From Pandoraea sp. (GTDB lineage Bacteria; Pseudomonadota; Gammaproteobacteria; Burkholderiales; Burkholderiaceae): a stretch of 50,996 bases of DNA. The stretch lies in NCBI GenBank assembly GCA_031291335.1, contig JARLJF010000048.1:1-50996 (forward strand), in the 5' to 3' direction. The notes beneath the pieces were generated by a model. It made no database searches. It was not told the origin of the DNA and was given only the letters and a program-made list of their open reading frames with translations. Positions 16,286 through 25,941 of the stretch are shown here, piece by piece (positions within the stretch are counted from its first letter, which is position 1; every line of letters starts with the position of its first letter). The translations under genes were made by a program, and so were the position numbers.

Positions 16286-17162
16286 CACGGCGACTTCGAC
16301 ACCCCAAGGTCCGCGTGGCGGTTTTGTCGGCTATCTCGTCACGCAACGACGCTGGATCGCGCTGCTGTCGCTGAGCGTCATCGTCGCCGTGCTCGCCGCG
16401 GCCGTGCTGGCACCGTGGCTGTTCGACTGGAACACCGTGACGCGAGTCGACCTGTCGAAATCGCTGACCTCGCCGAACGCCACGTTCTGGCTCGGCACCG
16501 ATCAGATGGGACGCGACCTCTTGGGGCGTGTCATCTGGGGCGCTCGCATCACGCTCACGGTCGCCTTCGGCAGCGTTGCCATTGCGGTCGGCATCGGTTT
16601 GACGCTCGGTGCAGCCGCAGGCTACTACTCGGGTGTGGTGCCGGGCGCCGTCCTGCGACTGACCGATTTCATGATCGCGTTTCCGCGAACGCTCGTCGCC
16701 ATCATGGTCATCACGGTCGCGGGCAATAGCGTCCTGAGCCTCACGCTGGCCATCGCAATTTCGACGATTCCGATCTACGTGCGCTTCTTTGCGGCGCCGG
16801 TCCGAACCCTGAAGGAACGCGAGTTCGTGCTTGCCTCGAAGTCGATCGGCGTTGGCGATGTCGGCTTGCTGCTCACGCACATCCTGCCCAACGTCGCGTC
16901 GCTCGTGATCGTTCAGGTGACGGTGTCGATTGCGGAAGCCATTCTGATCGGCTCCGGCCTCAGCTTCCTGGGCCTGGGCCCCGCACCGCCCACGCCGGAA
17001 TGGGGCGCCATGATCGCCGAGTCCCGTCCGTTCCTCTCGAGTCACCCGTATGTGCTTGCCGCACCTGGCGGCGCCCTCTTTCTGGTGATTCTGAGCTTCA
17101 ACCTGGTAGGCGACGCATTGCGCGACTACGTGGACCCGAAGTCCCGTCAGGGCCGTGGGTGA
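16251..17162 (+). CDS. Oligopeptide-type ABC transporter permease (DppC-like)
   Basis: This 303-residue partner permease starts at ATG 16251, 35 bases inside the end of the first permease gene, so the two are coupled. It has the DppC/OppC N-terminal domain, the WLGTDQMGRDLLGRVIWGAR motif typical of this family, five to six transmembrane helices, and the EAA loop (EREFVLASKSIGVGDVGLLLTH). With the DppB-like subunit it forms the channel. The in-frame extension to 16155 is rejected because it lies wholly within the upstream gene. Confidence 0.93.
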   Translation: MDSSILASPTPDTATSTPQGPRGGFVGYLVTQRRWIALLSLSVIVAVLAAAVLAPWLFDWNTVTRVDLSKSLTSPNATFWLGTDQMGRDLLGRVIWGARITLTVAFGSVAIAVGIGLTLGAAAGYYSGVVPGAVLRLTDFMIAFPRTLVAIMVITVAGNSVLSLTLAIAISTIPIYVRFFAAPVRTLKEREFVLASKSIGVGDVGLLLTHILPNVASLVIVQVTVSIAEAILIGSGLSFLGLGPAPPTPEWGAMIAESRPFLSSHPYVLAAPGGALFLVILSFNLVGDALRDYVDPKSRQGRG

Positions 17163-17212
17163 AACGAGTCCGTACCGCCTCCGCATAGCGGTCAGCACAA
17201 CGAATCGGAGTA

Positions 17213-18793
17213 ATGAAAAGCATGAAGCAGCCTCGACATAAAGTGAGACACAGCGCGCTGCTCGCTGGTGTAGTTCTGACGGCCTTCGGGCTCGCGCATT
17301 CCGCCGCAAGTGTTGCGCTCGAAAGCGTGACCTACGTGCAGGGTTCCGACCTGGACACGCTGGACCCGGCGGTCACGCGAAGCACGCCGTCGAAGATCGT
17401 GATCGGCCATATCTTCAATCAGTTGGTGAAGTGGGACGGTCCGGACATGAACAAGATCGTTCCCGACCTGGCCGAGTCATGGGCGACGTCCGCCGACGGA
17501 AAGATCTGGACATTCAACCTGCGCAAGGACGTCAAGTTCCAGGACGGCACGCCGCTGAACGCCGCGGCCATCAAGTTCAATCTCGACCGAATCCGCGACC
17601 CGAAGCTCGGCTCGCCGAACCGGTCCTACTACTCGGACATCCAGTCGGTCGATGTCGACGCTGAGTTTGTCGTCAAGATCACGACGAGCCATCCGTCGCC
17701 CACGTTGCTGGAGATTCTTGCCGACGGCTGGTCCGCGATCAGCAGTCCGACGGCGATCAAGAAGTACGGGCGTGGTTATGGCCACCATCCGGTCGGCACC
17801 GGCCCCTATCAGTTCTCGAGCTGGATGCTCAACGATCGCGCCGTCGTGAAGCGCAATCCCGCGTATTTCGGCTCGCCGTCGAAGCCTGACCAGTTGGTCT
17901 TCCGCCCCGTGCCGGAAGACTCCGCACGCGTGGTCGAACTGCGCACGGGCAATGCCGATGTCGCGGGCAATCTCTCGCCCGAGTCGGCGGCGGCCGTCAA
18001 GGAGGACGGCAAGGTGTCGCTGCTGCGCGCACCCAGTTCATTTCAGGTGTTCTTCGAGATGAACGTCACGAAGCCGCCCTTCAACGATGTCCGTATGCGA
18101 CGCGCCGCGAACCTCGCCATCGACCGGAAGGCCATCGTCGACAAGCTGCTTCTCGGCTATGGCAAGGCGCCGACCAGCCCGTTCGCAGACGGCGTGCAGG
18201 GCCGACGCGCGTTCGACCCCATTCCGTACGACCCGCAAGCGGCGAAGAAGCTGATCAAAGAGGTCTATCCGAACGGTTATCCCAGTGTTGTCGTGATCTG
18301 GACCACCACGGGTCGGTACACCAAAGACCGCGAGGTCTCGGAGGTCGTGCAGAGCTATCTGAACGCCGTGGGCATCAAGACGGAATTCAAGGTCTGGGAG
18401 TGGGCCTCCTACCAGAAGACGCTGTATCGGGCGCAGCCCGGCGTCGGCACGGGGCACGGCACGAACGACGCCAATATGTGGCTCCTCGGCACCGGCATCA
18501 CCAGCGCCGACATCCGCTTGCGCCGCAAGCTCCAGACGGGCGATCCGTCGAACCTCACCGGCTACAGCAATGCCAAGGTCGACCGACTGCTCGCGCTGGC
18601 CGCCTCCGAAATGAACTACGACAAGCGTATGGGCTACTACGGCGACATCCAGCGCATTGTCTGGGAAGACGATCCCGCCACCATTCCGCTCTTCGATCAG
18701 GTGCAGGTATTCGGGATCCGGAAGAACTTGAAGGGTCTGGTTGTGGTCGACGACGGTACCGTCGATCTCAACGGGACCGTATTGACTAAGTGA
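17213..18793 (+). CDS. ABC transporter substrate-binding protein, family 5
   Basis: This 526-residue periplasmic binding protein of the DppA/OppA (SBP_bac_5) family has an N-terminal signal peptide (about residues 1-35). The family's opening LDTLDPAVTRSTPSK and PDLAESWATSADGKIWTFNLR are present, followed by NPAYFGSP. It captures the substrate for the adjacent permeases. Two ATGs (17213 and 17222) share one GGAG; the first is given. Family 5 proteins bind peptides, nickel, glutathione, opines or aminopolycarboxylates, so the ligand is open. The lyase gene that follows seven bases later suggests a substrate with a cleavable C-N bond. Confidence 0.94.
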   Translation: MKSMKQPRHKVRHSALLAGVVLTAFGLAHSAASVALESVTYVQGSDLDTLDPAVTRSTPSKIVIGHIFNQLVKWDGPDMNKIVPDLAESWATSADGKIWTFNLRKDVKFQDGTPLNAAAIKFNLDRIRDPKLGSPNRSYYSDIQSVDVDAEFVVKITTSHPSPTLLEILADGWSAISSPTAIKKYGRGYGHHPVGTGPYQFSSWMLNDRAVVKRNPAYFGSPSKPDQLVFRPVPEDSARVVELRTGNADVAGNLSPESAAAVKEDGKVSLLRAPSSFQVFFEMNVTKPPFNDVRMRRAANLAIDRKAIVDKLLLGYGKAPTSPFADGVQGRRAFDPIPYDPQAAKKLIKEVYPNGYPSVVVIWTTTGRYTKDREVSEVVQSYLNAVGIKTEFKVWEWASYQKTLYRAQPGVGTGHGTNDANMWLLGTGITSADIRLRRKLQTGDPSNLTGYSNAKVDRLLALAASEMNYDKRMGYYGDIQRIVWEDDPATIPLFDQVQVFGIRKNLKGLVVVDDGTVDLNGTVLTK

Positions 18794-18800
18794 CCACGAA

Positions 18801-20309
18801 ATGAACGCACACACCATGCAAAACGAAATGCTGCTCACCGAGGCTCGCCTGAGCGCGCCGCCCGCCAACCGCCTGGTCAAGTATCACGACATTCCAGCGT
18901 TGGAACATGAGCGCCGCCAGTTCCACGAATTCGTCGCCGTCGACCTCGCGCATACGACCATGATTGTCGAGGCCGGCATCATCAGCCGCGACGTCGGCCG
19001 ATCGATCCTCATGCAATTGCAGCGCTTGCAGAAGCTGCAACCCGAGGACTTCTCGACCGACGTCGCGAAAGGCAGCTTCCTGCTTCAGGTGGAATCGTTC
19101 CTCTTCGAGGCGATCGGCGAAGACTTTGCCGGTCAGATGCACACCGGACGAAGCCGGATCGATCAGGGCGCCACGGTTCGCCGTCTGTACGACCGCAACC
19201 GCATGCTCGACGTGATGGATCGCCTGAACGAACTGCAAGCGGCGATTGCGAAACAGGCGGCCCGGCATTCCCGCACGATCATGCCCGGCTATACCCACAT
19301 GCAGCACGCACAGCCGTGGGTCTTCGGCCACTACCTCCTGAGCTTCAGCACGCGACTGCATGACTCGTTTGCGCGCCTCACGGAAGCCTACGCTCGCGTC
19401 AACCGCAATCCGCTCGGCGCCGTCGGTCTGGCCGGCACGTCCTGGCCGCTCGATCGCGAGCGTACGACAGCGTTGCTCGGCTTCGACGCTGTGCTCGAAA
19501 ACTCGAAACTCGGGCGCGAAGCGTGGTACGCCGCCGAGACCATCGGCGCCCTGTCCTTCGTGATGGCCGATCTGAACGATCTCGCCACCGACCTGCACCT
19601 GTGGTCGAGCATCGAGTTCGGTCTGGTGGAAAGCGACGACAGCTACAGCGGCACGAGCAGCATCTTCCCGCAGAAGAAGAACCCCACAGCGCTGGAAACC
19701 ATCAAGAAGGCCGCAGGCGGTGCCGTGACGTGGCTCTCGACGGCGCTCGCCACCTTCCGGGCGGAAGGAACGGGCGATCAGGCGATGCGCGATCTGCCGC
19801 TGATCCACTCGGCGCTGGAAACCACCGAAGGCATGCTGGACCTGTTCGCGGGGGTGATGGAGACGTTGATCGTTCACGAAGACCGCATGGCGTCGCTGCT
19901 CGCCGGCAGTTGGGCTACCGCCAGCAATCTGGCCGACGTCATTGTGCGCGAGCGCGGCCTGTCGTTCCGGCAAGTGCATCATATCGTCGCGCGCTTGGTC
20001 CGCAATTGCCTGCGTGACGGCATCAAGCCGGATCAGGTCACGGGCGCATTGCTCGACAGCGCCTCGACAGAAACTACCGGCGTCAAACTGGACTTCACCG
20101 ACACCATGGTCCGCGACGCCCTGGACCCCCGCCGCTTCGTCGAAACGCGTGTCACGGTCGGCAGCGTCGGCCCTGCCGAAGTCGACCGCATGTTGTCCCG
20201 CGCCAGCGCAGAGGCCGACAGCGACCGGGAATGGGTGGCACAGGCGCGAGGCCGCCTGCAGCAAGCCAGGAAGTCATTGGACACCGCCGTATCGGCGATC
20301 GTTGGCTGA
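18801..20309 (+). CDS. Argininosuccinate lyase-like C-N lyase
   Basis: This 502-residue member of the fumarase/aspartase superfamily is closest by motif to argininosuccinate lyase. It has HTGRSRID (114-121), GYTHMQHAQP (163-172) and the catalytic loop GTSSIFPQKKNP (284-295). True argininosuccinate lyases read TGRSRND and SSxMPQKKNP; here Asn is Ile120 and Met is Phe. The protein is also about 40 residues longer than ArgH and sits inside an uptake operon. I infer a catabolic lyase that splits an N-succinyl-type compound taken up by the transporter. Superfamily enzymes acting on aminopolycarboxylates such as EDDS are precedents. A role in arginine synthesis looks unlikely. Confidence 0.85.
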   Translation: MNAHTMQNEMLLTEARLSAPPANRLVKYHDIPALEHERRQFHEFVAVDLAHTTMIVEAGIISRDVGRSILMQLQRLQKLQPEDFSTDVAKGSFLLQVESFLFEAIGEDFAGQMHTGRSRIDQGATVRRLYDRNRMLDVMDRLNELQAAIAKQAARHSRTIMPGYTHMQHAQPWVFGHYLLSFSTRLHDSFARLTEAYARVNRNPLGAVGLAGTSWPLDRERTTALLGFDAVLENSKLGREAWYAAETIGALSFVMADLNDLATDLHLWSSIEFGLVESDDSYSGTSSIFPQKKNPTALETIKKAAGGAVTWLSTALATFRAEGTGDQAMRDLPLIHSALETTEGMLDLFAGVMETLIVHEDRMASLLAGSWATASNLADVIVRERGLSFRQVHHIVARLVRNCLRDGIKPDQVTGALLDSASTETTGVKLDFTDTMVRDALDPRRFVETRVTVGSVGPAEVDRMLSRASAEADSDREWVAQARGRLQQARKSLDTAVSAIVG

Positions 20310-20320
20310 CGAGGCAGAAC

Positions 20321-22159
20321 ATGAGTGAAAACCTGGTTGCCCGAGTCCAGAACCTGAGCGTTGCGTTCGGCAGCAGCAAGGCCAACTTGCCGCCGGTCGT
20401 CCGTAACGTCTCCTTCGATGTTCGCCGGGGGCAGACATTGGCGATCGTCGGCGAATCCGGGTCGGGAAAGTCGGTGACGTCGCTCTCGATGATGCGGCTC
20501 ATTGAGTTGGGCGGCGGCCGCATCGTCTCCGGCAGCATGCAGCTTCATACGCCGTCGGGCGAGGTGATCGACCTCGCTCAGACGCCGGAAGAGAAGATGC
20601 GCCGCTTGCGGGGCTCGGCCATCGGGATGATCTTTCAGGAACCGATGACTTCGCTCAATCCCGTCTTCAAGATCGGCGCACAGTTGATCGAGGCCATCCG
20701 CCTGCATCAACCCGGCAGCCGAAGCGCGACGCAAGCGCAAGCGCTGCGCATGCTCGATCTGGTACGTATCCCCGATGCCCGTCAGGTGATGGGACGCTAT
20801 CCGCACCAACTGTCCGGGGGCATGCGACAACGCGTGATGATCGCGATGGCCCTCGCGTGCGAGCCAACACTGCTCATCGCCGACGAGCCGACGACGGCGC
20901 TTGACGTCACCGTTCAGGCGCAGATCCTTCAGCTCATTCGTCAGTTGCAGGACGACATGGATATGGGCGTGGTCATCATCACGCACGACATGGGCGTTGT
21001 CGCTCAGGTCGCCGACGAGGTGATGGTGATGCGCCGAGGCGAGACGGTCGAGCGGGGCGCCGTCACCGAGATCTTTCACGCGCCTGAGCATGAGTACACC
21101 CAGGCGCTGCTTGCCGCAGTTCCCCGCCTGGGTGCGATGAAGGGGACGGACGCCCCCGCGAAATTTCCGCTGGTGGGCAGTGAGCCGGAGCGCGTGGTCA
21201 GGGCCGCTTCCATGGCCGCCTCTGCGAACACGTCGTCGGCCAAGCCATTGCTTCGGGTCAAGGATCTGGTGATCCGATATGACCTGCGCGGTGGCGTATT
21301 CGGGCGCGTGAAGAAACGTGTGCACGCCGTCGAGGGCATCGACTTTTCGCTCAACGCCGGGGAAACGCTTGCGCTGGTCGGCGAGTCCGGATGCGGGAAG
21401 TCGACGACCGCCCGTGCGGTGGCCGGACTGATCGAAACGCAAGGGGGTGCGATCGAGTTTGAGGGACGCCCGCTCGTGGATCTGAAGGGTGCCGCGCGCA
21501 AGCAATTGCACCGCGACATTCAGGTGGTCTTTCAGGACCCGTATGCGTCGCTGGACCCTCGCCGCAGCATCGAAGACACGTTGCTCGAGCCGCTGCGCGT
21601 TCACGGCATTTGCAATGGCGCGCAAGCGCGCCGACGTGTGGGGGAACTGCTGGAGCGCGTTGGCTTGCCTGCCAGCCACGCACAACGCTATCCGCATCAG
21701 TTCTCCGGCGGCCAGCGGCAACGCATCTGCATTGCGCGGGCGCTGGCGCTGTCGCCGAAACTCGTGGTGGCCGACGAGTCGGTCTCCGCCCTCGACGTCT
21801 CGATTCAGGCGCAGATCGTGAATCTGCTGCAAGACCTCCAGCGGGACCTGGGCATCGCCTTCCTGTTCATCTCGCACGATCTGGCCGTGGTGGAGCGCGT
21901 CAGTCATCGGGTCGCCGTCATGTATCAGGGGCGCATCGTGGAAATCGGCACTCGCCGGCAGATTTTCGAAACGCCCCAGCACGCCTACACGCGAAAGCTG
22001 CTGGATGCCGTACCCCACGCCGACCCCGGTGTGCGCCAAGCACACATCGAGTCTGTGCCCGGCGACATGCCCAGCCGCGTCTTCGATGTGTCTTACCAAC
22101 CCAAGCCCGTGCCGCTGAAGCAAATCGCACCAGGACACTTCGTGGCCGACGCAGCATAG
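20321..22159 (+). CDS. Fused double ATPase of an oligopeptide-type ABC importer
   Basis: This 612-residue protein joins two nucleotide-binding domains, equal to DppD plus DppF (GsiA-like). Domain one has [19 protein letters not shown] and [12 protein letters not shown]; domain two has [27 protein letters not shown] and [11 protein letters not shown]. Each is followed by the family's C-terminal extension. The start is ATG 20321 after GAGG with six-base spacing, 11 bases behind the lyase gene; the longer frame from 20231 lies inside the lyase gene. It supplies ATP hydrolysis for the two permeases. Confidence 0.95.
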   Translation: MSENLVARVQNLSVAFGSSKANLPPVVRNVSFDVRRGQTLAIVGESGSGKSVTSLSMMRLIELGGGRIVSGSMQLHTPSGEVIDLAQTPEEKMRRLRGSAIGMIFQEPMTSLNPVFKIGAQLIEAIRLHQPGSRSATQAQALRMLDLVRIPDARQVMGRYPHQLSGGMRQRVMIAMALACEPTLLIADEPTTALDVTVQAQILQLIRQLQDDMDMGVVIITHDMGVVAQVADEVMVMRRGETVERGAVTEIFHAPEHEYTQALLAAVPRLGAMKGTDAPAKFPLVGSEPERVVRAASMAASANTSSAKPLLRVKDLVIRYDLRGGVFGRVKKRVHAVEGIDFSLNAGETLALVGESGCGKSTTARAVAGLIETQGGAIEFEGRPLVDLKGAARKQLHRDIQVVFQDPYASLDPRRSIEDTLLEPLRVHGICNGAQARRRVGELLERVGLPASHAQRYPHQFSGGQRQRICIARALALSPKLVVADESVSALDVSIQAQIVNLLQDLQRDLGIAFLFISHDLAVVERVSHRVAVMYQGRIVEIGTRRQIFETPQHAYTRKLLDAVPHADPGVRQAHIESVPGDMPSRVFDVSYQPKPVPLKQIAPGHFVADAA

Positions 22160-22255
22160 CCAGCCAATGAAAGAAAACGTGAGTGAATACCCCTCGCCAA
22201 TTCAATTAGTACAACTATAAAAATTAACACCCCACGTAACAGGAGACTCTCGTCA

Positions 22256-23425
22256 ATGAAGAAGATGTGTTGCGTAGCCGCATTGGCTGCCATGTCCAGC
22301 GGCGCTCATGCTCAGAGTGATGTGACCTTGTACGGCATCGTCGACAGCGGCCTGACATTCGTCTCGAACTCTGGCGGCCGGCAGATGGCCGGCATGGCGA
22401 GCGGCGGCATGCAGGCGAGCCGTTGGGGGATGCGGGGCGCGGAGGATCTGGGCGGCGGACTCAAGGCCGTCTTTCGATTGGAGAACGGCTACGATGTGGG
22501 CACCGGCAAGGCCACGCAAGGCGGACTTCAGTTCGGTCGTCAGGCGAACATCGGGCTCTCGAGCCGTTACGGGACGGTGCTCCTCGGGCGCCAGTACGAC
22601 TCCGTGGTGGACTACGTGGGGCGTCTCGCCTTCGCCAATACCTTCGGCTCGTCCATCAACGCGCATCCCGGTGACATCGACAACTTCAACAACAGTTACC
22701 GGGTGAACAACTCGGTGAAGTTCCAGAGCGCCGACTACAGCGGATTCAGCTTCGGGGGTCTCTACAGTCTGGGCGGCGTCGCCGGTCAGGCCGGGCGCAA
22801 TCAGATCTATTCCGTGGGCGCCGCCTATGCCAGCGGTGCATTGAATGTCGGCGTGGGATACCTCAACGCCAGAAATCCGAACGTGAGTTTCTTCGGCAAC
22901 AGCACGACGGGCGCCGTGTCGGCAACCACATCAAACATTTCGTCGCCGGTGTATGCCGGCTACGGCTCGGCGAATACGTATCAGGTCTTCGGAGCCGCCG
23001 CCGCTTATGCGCTGGGTCAGGCGACGCTTGGCGCGACCTACTCGAACGTCAAGTTTTCAAACCTCGGCGCATCTTACGCGTCGCCGTTTGCGGGGCAGAC
23101 GCAAACCTTCAACAACGGCGAGGTCTCGCTCATCTATCGCCTCTACCCTGCGCTCGCATTGGGCGTCTCTTACACCTATACGCGCAGCAACAGCATGAAT
23201 GGCCGATCCGCCGCCCAATATCATCAAGGCGCCGTGGGCGTGGATTACTTTCTCTCCAAGCGCACGGATCTGTATGCCGTCGGCGTCTTCCAGCATGCGA
23301 GCGGCGAGACGCTGTCCAGTTCCGGCACCGGCTTCGTACCGGCGGTCGCCTCGATCGGTGGGCTGACCGCGTCGACGAATCAGAACCAGGTGGCGGTGCG
23401 CGCCGGGATCAAAGTGAAGTTCTGA
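22256..23425 (+). CDS. Gram-negative porin at the end of the uptake operon
   Basis: This 389-residue outer-membrane porin is of the same family as the one at 1304. It has a short signal peptide (MKKMCCVAALAAMSSGAHAQ), mature start SDVTLYGIVDSGLTFVSN, and C-terminal Phe (GIKVKF). A good AGGAG lies upstream. Ninety-six bases separate it from the ATPase gene, with no clear terminator between, so it may be co-transcribed and provide outer-membrane entry for the operon's substrate. It differs from the first porin in its loops. Confidence 0.93.
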   Translation: MKKMCCVAALAAMSSGAHAQSDVTLYGIVDSGLTFVSNSGGRQMAGMASGGMQASRWGMRGAEDLGGGLKAVFRLENGYDVGTGKATQGGLQFGRQANIGLSSRYGTVLLGRQYDSVVDYVGRLAFANTFGSSINAHPGDIDNFNNSYRVNNSVKFQSADYSGFSFGGLYSLGGVAGQAGRNQIYSVGAAYASGALNVGVGYLNARNPNVSFFGNSTTGAVSATTSNISSPVYAGYGSANTYQVFGAAAAYALGQATLGATYSNVKFSNLGASYASPFAGQTQTFNNGEVSLIYRLYPALALGVSYTYTRSNSMNGRSAAQYHQGAVGVDYFLSKRTDLYAVGVFQHASGETLSSSGTGFVPAVASIGGLTASTNQNQVAVRAGIKVKF

Positions 23426-23443
23426 CGCTTGCCCGTCAGACAG

Positions 23444-23476
23444 AAAGGCCGGGCGCCCGTGGGGCGTCCGGCCTTT
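23444..23476 (+). terminator. Terminator after the porin
   Basis: A 15-bp stem (23444-23458 with 23462-23476, one G-T pair) with a GTG loop lies 18 bases after the porin stop. It also lies past the end of the convergent LysR gene, so it may serve both directions. Confidence 0.8.
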
Positions 23477-23518
23477 CGTATCGCGGGCACGAAAGAGACG
23501 TTGCGGCAACAACCCCGC

Positions 23519-24454
23519 TCATGCTTCGAGCAAGCGATGCCGATCGATATCGAATCGGTGGCACTCCCGCTTGATCCATTCGGAAAAGATGGCGGTCCGG
23601 CGGTCATGCGGGTCACGAGACAACAACACGTATCTCGCAGGCGCCTTCACCGGCTTGCCCATGATCGCGACAAGGCGTCCGCTCCGAATGTCGTCATAGA
23701 CTAGTGCCGTGCGTCCCATGGCGATCCCTTGATGGCTTAGCGCCGCCGCCAGTGCAAGGCTCGACAGGTTGAACTGCGGGCCGTCGATATGGCCCGGCCC
23801 CTCCGGGCGATTCACCTGCATCCACGTCCGCCACTCGACAAACTCCGCCGCACCGACCCATGGTGACGCGTCGTGCAGAAACACCACGCCGTCCAGCGAG
23901 GTGCCGTTCGCGAGCCCCGGATGCGCCGCCAGGTACTCGGGCGTCGCGACCGCGACCAGATACTCGTCGAGCAGCACGTCGGCCTGGACTTCCGAGTACG
24001 TCGTCGGGTCATAGCGCACCGCAACGTCAATGTCTTCCACGCGCATGGACTGCCGGTCCACGCTTTGAAACTCGGCCCTCAATCGCACGGAGACGTCGGG
24101 CTCCTGCCGATGGAATTCCGTCAGGCGCGGCATCAACCACTGAAGCGCAAAGGACGGCAGGCAACTCACCTGCAACGGCGCGTTCGAAAGCCCGAGTCGC
24201 TGCAACGTCGCCTGAATATCGCCCAACGCGCGCGTGGTGACTTCGAACAGCGCCTCCCCCTTGTCGGTGAGCTTCAGACTGCGCGCCTGCCGCACGAACA
24301 GCCGATAACCCAGCCGCTCCTCCAGATGCCGAATCTGTTGGCTGACGGCGCTTTGCGTGAGGTTCAACGACCGCGACGCCTGCGTGAAACTCAGCATCCG
24401 CGCCGCCGCTTCGAAGCACCGCAGCGCCCCGAGCATTGATGCATCCAGTTGCAT
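23519..24454 (-). CDS. DsdC-like LysR regulator of the D-serine cluster
   Basis: This 311-residue LysR protein with the start at ATG 24454 has the same length as E. coli DsdC. An in-frame ATG at 24481 would add nine residues and place the likely operator inside the gene. The N-terminal domain reads LGALRCFEAAARMLSFTQAS and TQSAVSQQIRHLEERLGYRLF (GcvA/DsdC type). The effector domain holds FLHDASPW, EWRTW and QGIAMGRTALV, in the order seen in DsdC. It diverges from D-serine dehydratase and should activate it in response to D-serine (inference). Confidence 0.85.
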   Translation of the reverse strand: MQLDASMLGALRCFEAAARMLSFTQASRSLNLTQSAVSQQIRHLEERLGYRLFVRQARSLKLTDKGEALFEVTTRALGDIQATLQRLGLSNAPLQVSCLPSFALQWLMPRLTEFHRQEPDVSVRLRAEFQSVDRQSMRVEDIDVAVRYDPTTYSEVQADVLLDEYLVAVATPEYLAAHPGLANGTSLDGVVFLHDASPWVGAAEFVEWRTWMQVNRPEGPGHIDGPQFNLSSLALAAALSHQGIAMGRTALVYDDIRSGRLVAIMGKPVKAPARYVLLSRDPHDRRTAIFSEWIKRECHRFDIDRHRLLEA

Positions 24455-24458
24455 ATGT

Positions 24459-24473
24459 ATTAGTCCAGCTAAT
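24459..24473. promoter_or_regulatory. LysR-type operator upstream of dsdA
   Basis: The perfect dyad ATTAG-N5-CTAAT fits a T-N11-A LysR box. It lies directly upstream of the preferred regulator start and about 80 bases before dsdA, suiting autoregulation and activation. Confidence 0.55.
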
Positions 24474-24553
24474 GCATTCATTAGAATCCAGCGCTATTTT
24501 TACCCAAAGCCAGACGCTAGCATCGTGCAAAGTATCAGCAAATTGCGAGCAAA

Positions 24554-25903
24554 ATGCCATCTATGTCTGCCCCTGCCCAGTTCCAAGCCATATTAGCCAA
24601 GCTTCAAGCAGAGATTCCAGCGTTCTGGCTGAATGACCGGCTCGGACAGCCGCTGCCTGCCGACGCGCCATCGACAGACCTGATTGCCGACGCAGAAGCG
24701 CGTATGGCCAGTTGCGCGCCGTTGCTCGCCGAGTTGTTCCCGGAGCTGAATGCCACCGGCGGCAACATCGAGTCGGCGCTGATGCCCGCTCACAAGCTGA
24801 AGGCAGCACTGTCGCGCGACGGCACTGGCGACACCAGCGCCTGGTTCATCAAGCGCGACGATGCGTTACCCGTTGCCGGTTCGATCAAAGCGCGCGGGGG
24901 GTTTCATGAAGTGCTGGCGGTCGCCGAGCAGATCGCGCTGACACGCGGGTTGATTTCGCCGGACGACGACCGGCGCCGGCTCAATACACCGGCGGTGCGA
25001 GCAGTCTTCGCGCAATACACCGTTGCCGTCGGCAGCACGGGAAATCTCGGTTTGAGCATCGGCGTGATGGCTGCCGCGCTGGGATTCGACACGGTGGTGC
25101 ACATGTCCGCCGACGCGAAAGCGTGGAAGAAGGATCGACTGCGCAAGCGGGGGGTTCGCGTGGTCGAGCATGTCGGCGATTATGCGGAGGCCGTCGCCGG
25201 AGGCCGGGCGCAGGCCCTGGCATTGCCTCACAGTCACTTCGTCGACGACGAACGCTCGGCGCTGCTCTTCTTTGGCTACGCCGCAAGCGCACGTCACCTC
25301 GCCGCTCAGTTGAAAGACGCGGGCCGTCAGGTCGACGCGCAGCACCCGCTATTCGTCTACCTTCCGTGCGGCGTCGGGGGTGCCCCGGGCGGCATCACCT
25401 ACGGGCTGAAAGCGCTGTTCGGCGAGCACGTTCACTGTGTCTTCGCAGAGCCGGTCGCATCGCCTTGCATGCTGGTGCAACTGGCCTCGCACAGCGACAG
25501 CCCCGTGTCGGTCTATGACATCGGCCTCGACAACAAGACCGATGCCGATGGTCTGGCCGTTGGCGAAGCCTCTCATCTGGTGGCACCACTCATGGCATCG
25601 CAACTCTCGGGCGTATTCACCGTCTCCGACGATGCGCTGTTCCTGAATCTTCGTGTGCTCAAGTCCAGTCTGGGTGTGCTGGTCGAGCCGTCCGCCGCTG
25701 CGGGCATCGGCGGCCCCCAATGGATCAGCGACTCACCGGAAGGGCGGGCCTACGTTCGGCAACATGCGCTCGACATGAATCAGGCCACGCATGTGATCTG
25801 GTCCACCGGCGGCTCGCTGGTGCCACCCGAAGAACTCCAAGCATTTCACGACCATGCAGATGAACTGGCGCGGCGCGGGCAAACCGCCTTGCTAACCAGC
25901 TGA
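24554..25903 (+). CDS. dsdA: D-serine dehydratase (PLP enzyme)
   Basis: This 449-residue fold-II PLP enzyme converts D-serine to pyruvate and ammonia. GSIKARGG holds the PLP lysine (Lys112). GSTGNLGLSIG (160-170) is the phosphate-binding loop, and PCGVGGAPGGITYGLK is the DsdA C-domain motif. Length matches DsdA. ATG 24554 is given; ATG 24563 is an alternative with equally weak ribosome sites. A DsdC-like regulator diverges, and an MFS transporter follows 38 bases later, so this is a D-serine use or detoxification operon. Confidence 0.93.
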   Translation: MPSMSAPAQFQAILAKLQAEIPAFWLNDRLGQPLPADAPSTDLIADAEARMASCAPLLAELFPELNATGGNIESALMPAHKLKAALSRDGTGDTSAWFIKRDDALPVAGSIKARGGFHEVLAVAEQIALTRGLISPDDDRRRLNTPAVRAVFAQYTVAVGSTGNLGLSIGVMAAALGFDTVVHMSADAKAWKKDRLRKRGVRVVEHVGDYAEAVAGGRAQALALPHSHFVDDERSALLFFGYAASARHLAAQLKDAGRQVDAQHPLFVYLPCGVGGAPGGITYGLKALFGEHVHCVFAEPVASPCMLVQLASHSDSPVSVYDIGLDNKTDADGLAVGEASHLVAPLMASQLSGVFTVSDDALFLNLRVLKSSLGVLVEPSAAAGIGGPQWISDSPEGRAYVRQHALDMNQATHVIWSTGGSLVPPEELQAFHDHADELARRGQTALLTS

Positions 25904-25941
25904 TTCCACGACATTACCTACCCGCTACAGGAGTTAGGCAC

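Noticed and set aside
20033..22138. 701-codon open frame antisense to the fused ATPase
   Set aside because: It is a GC-rich shadow of a clear double ATPase and shows no family motifs.
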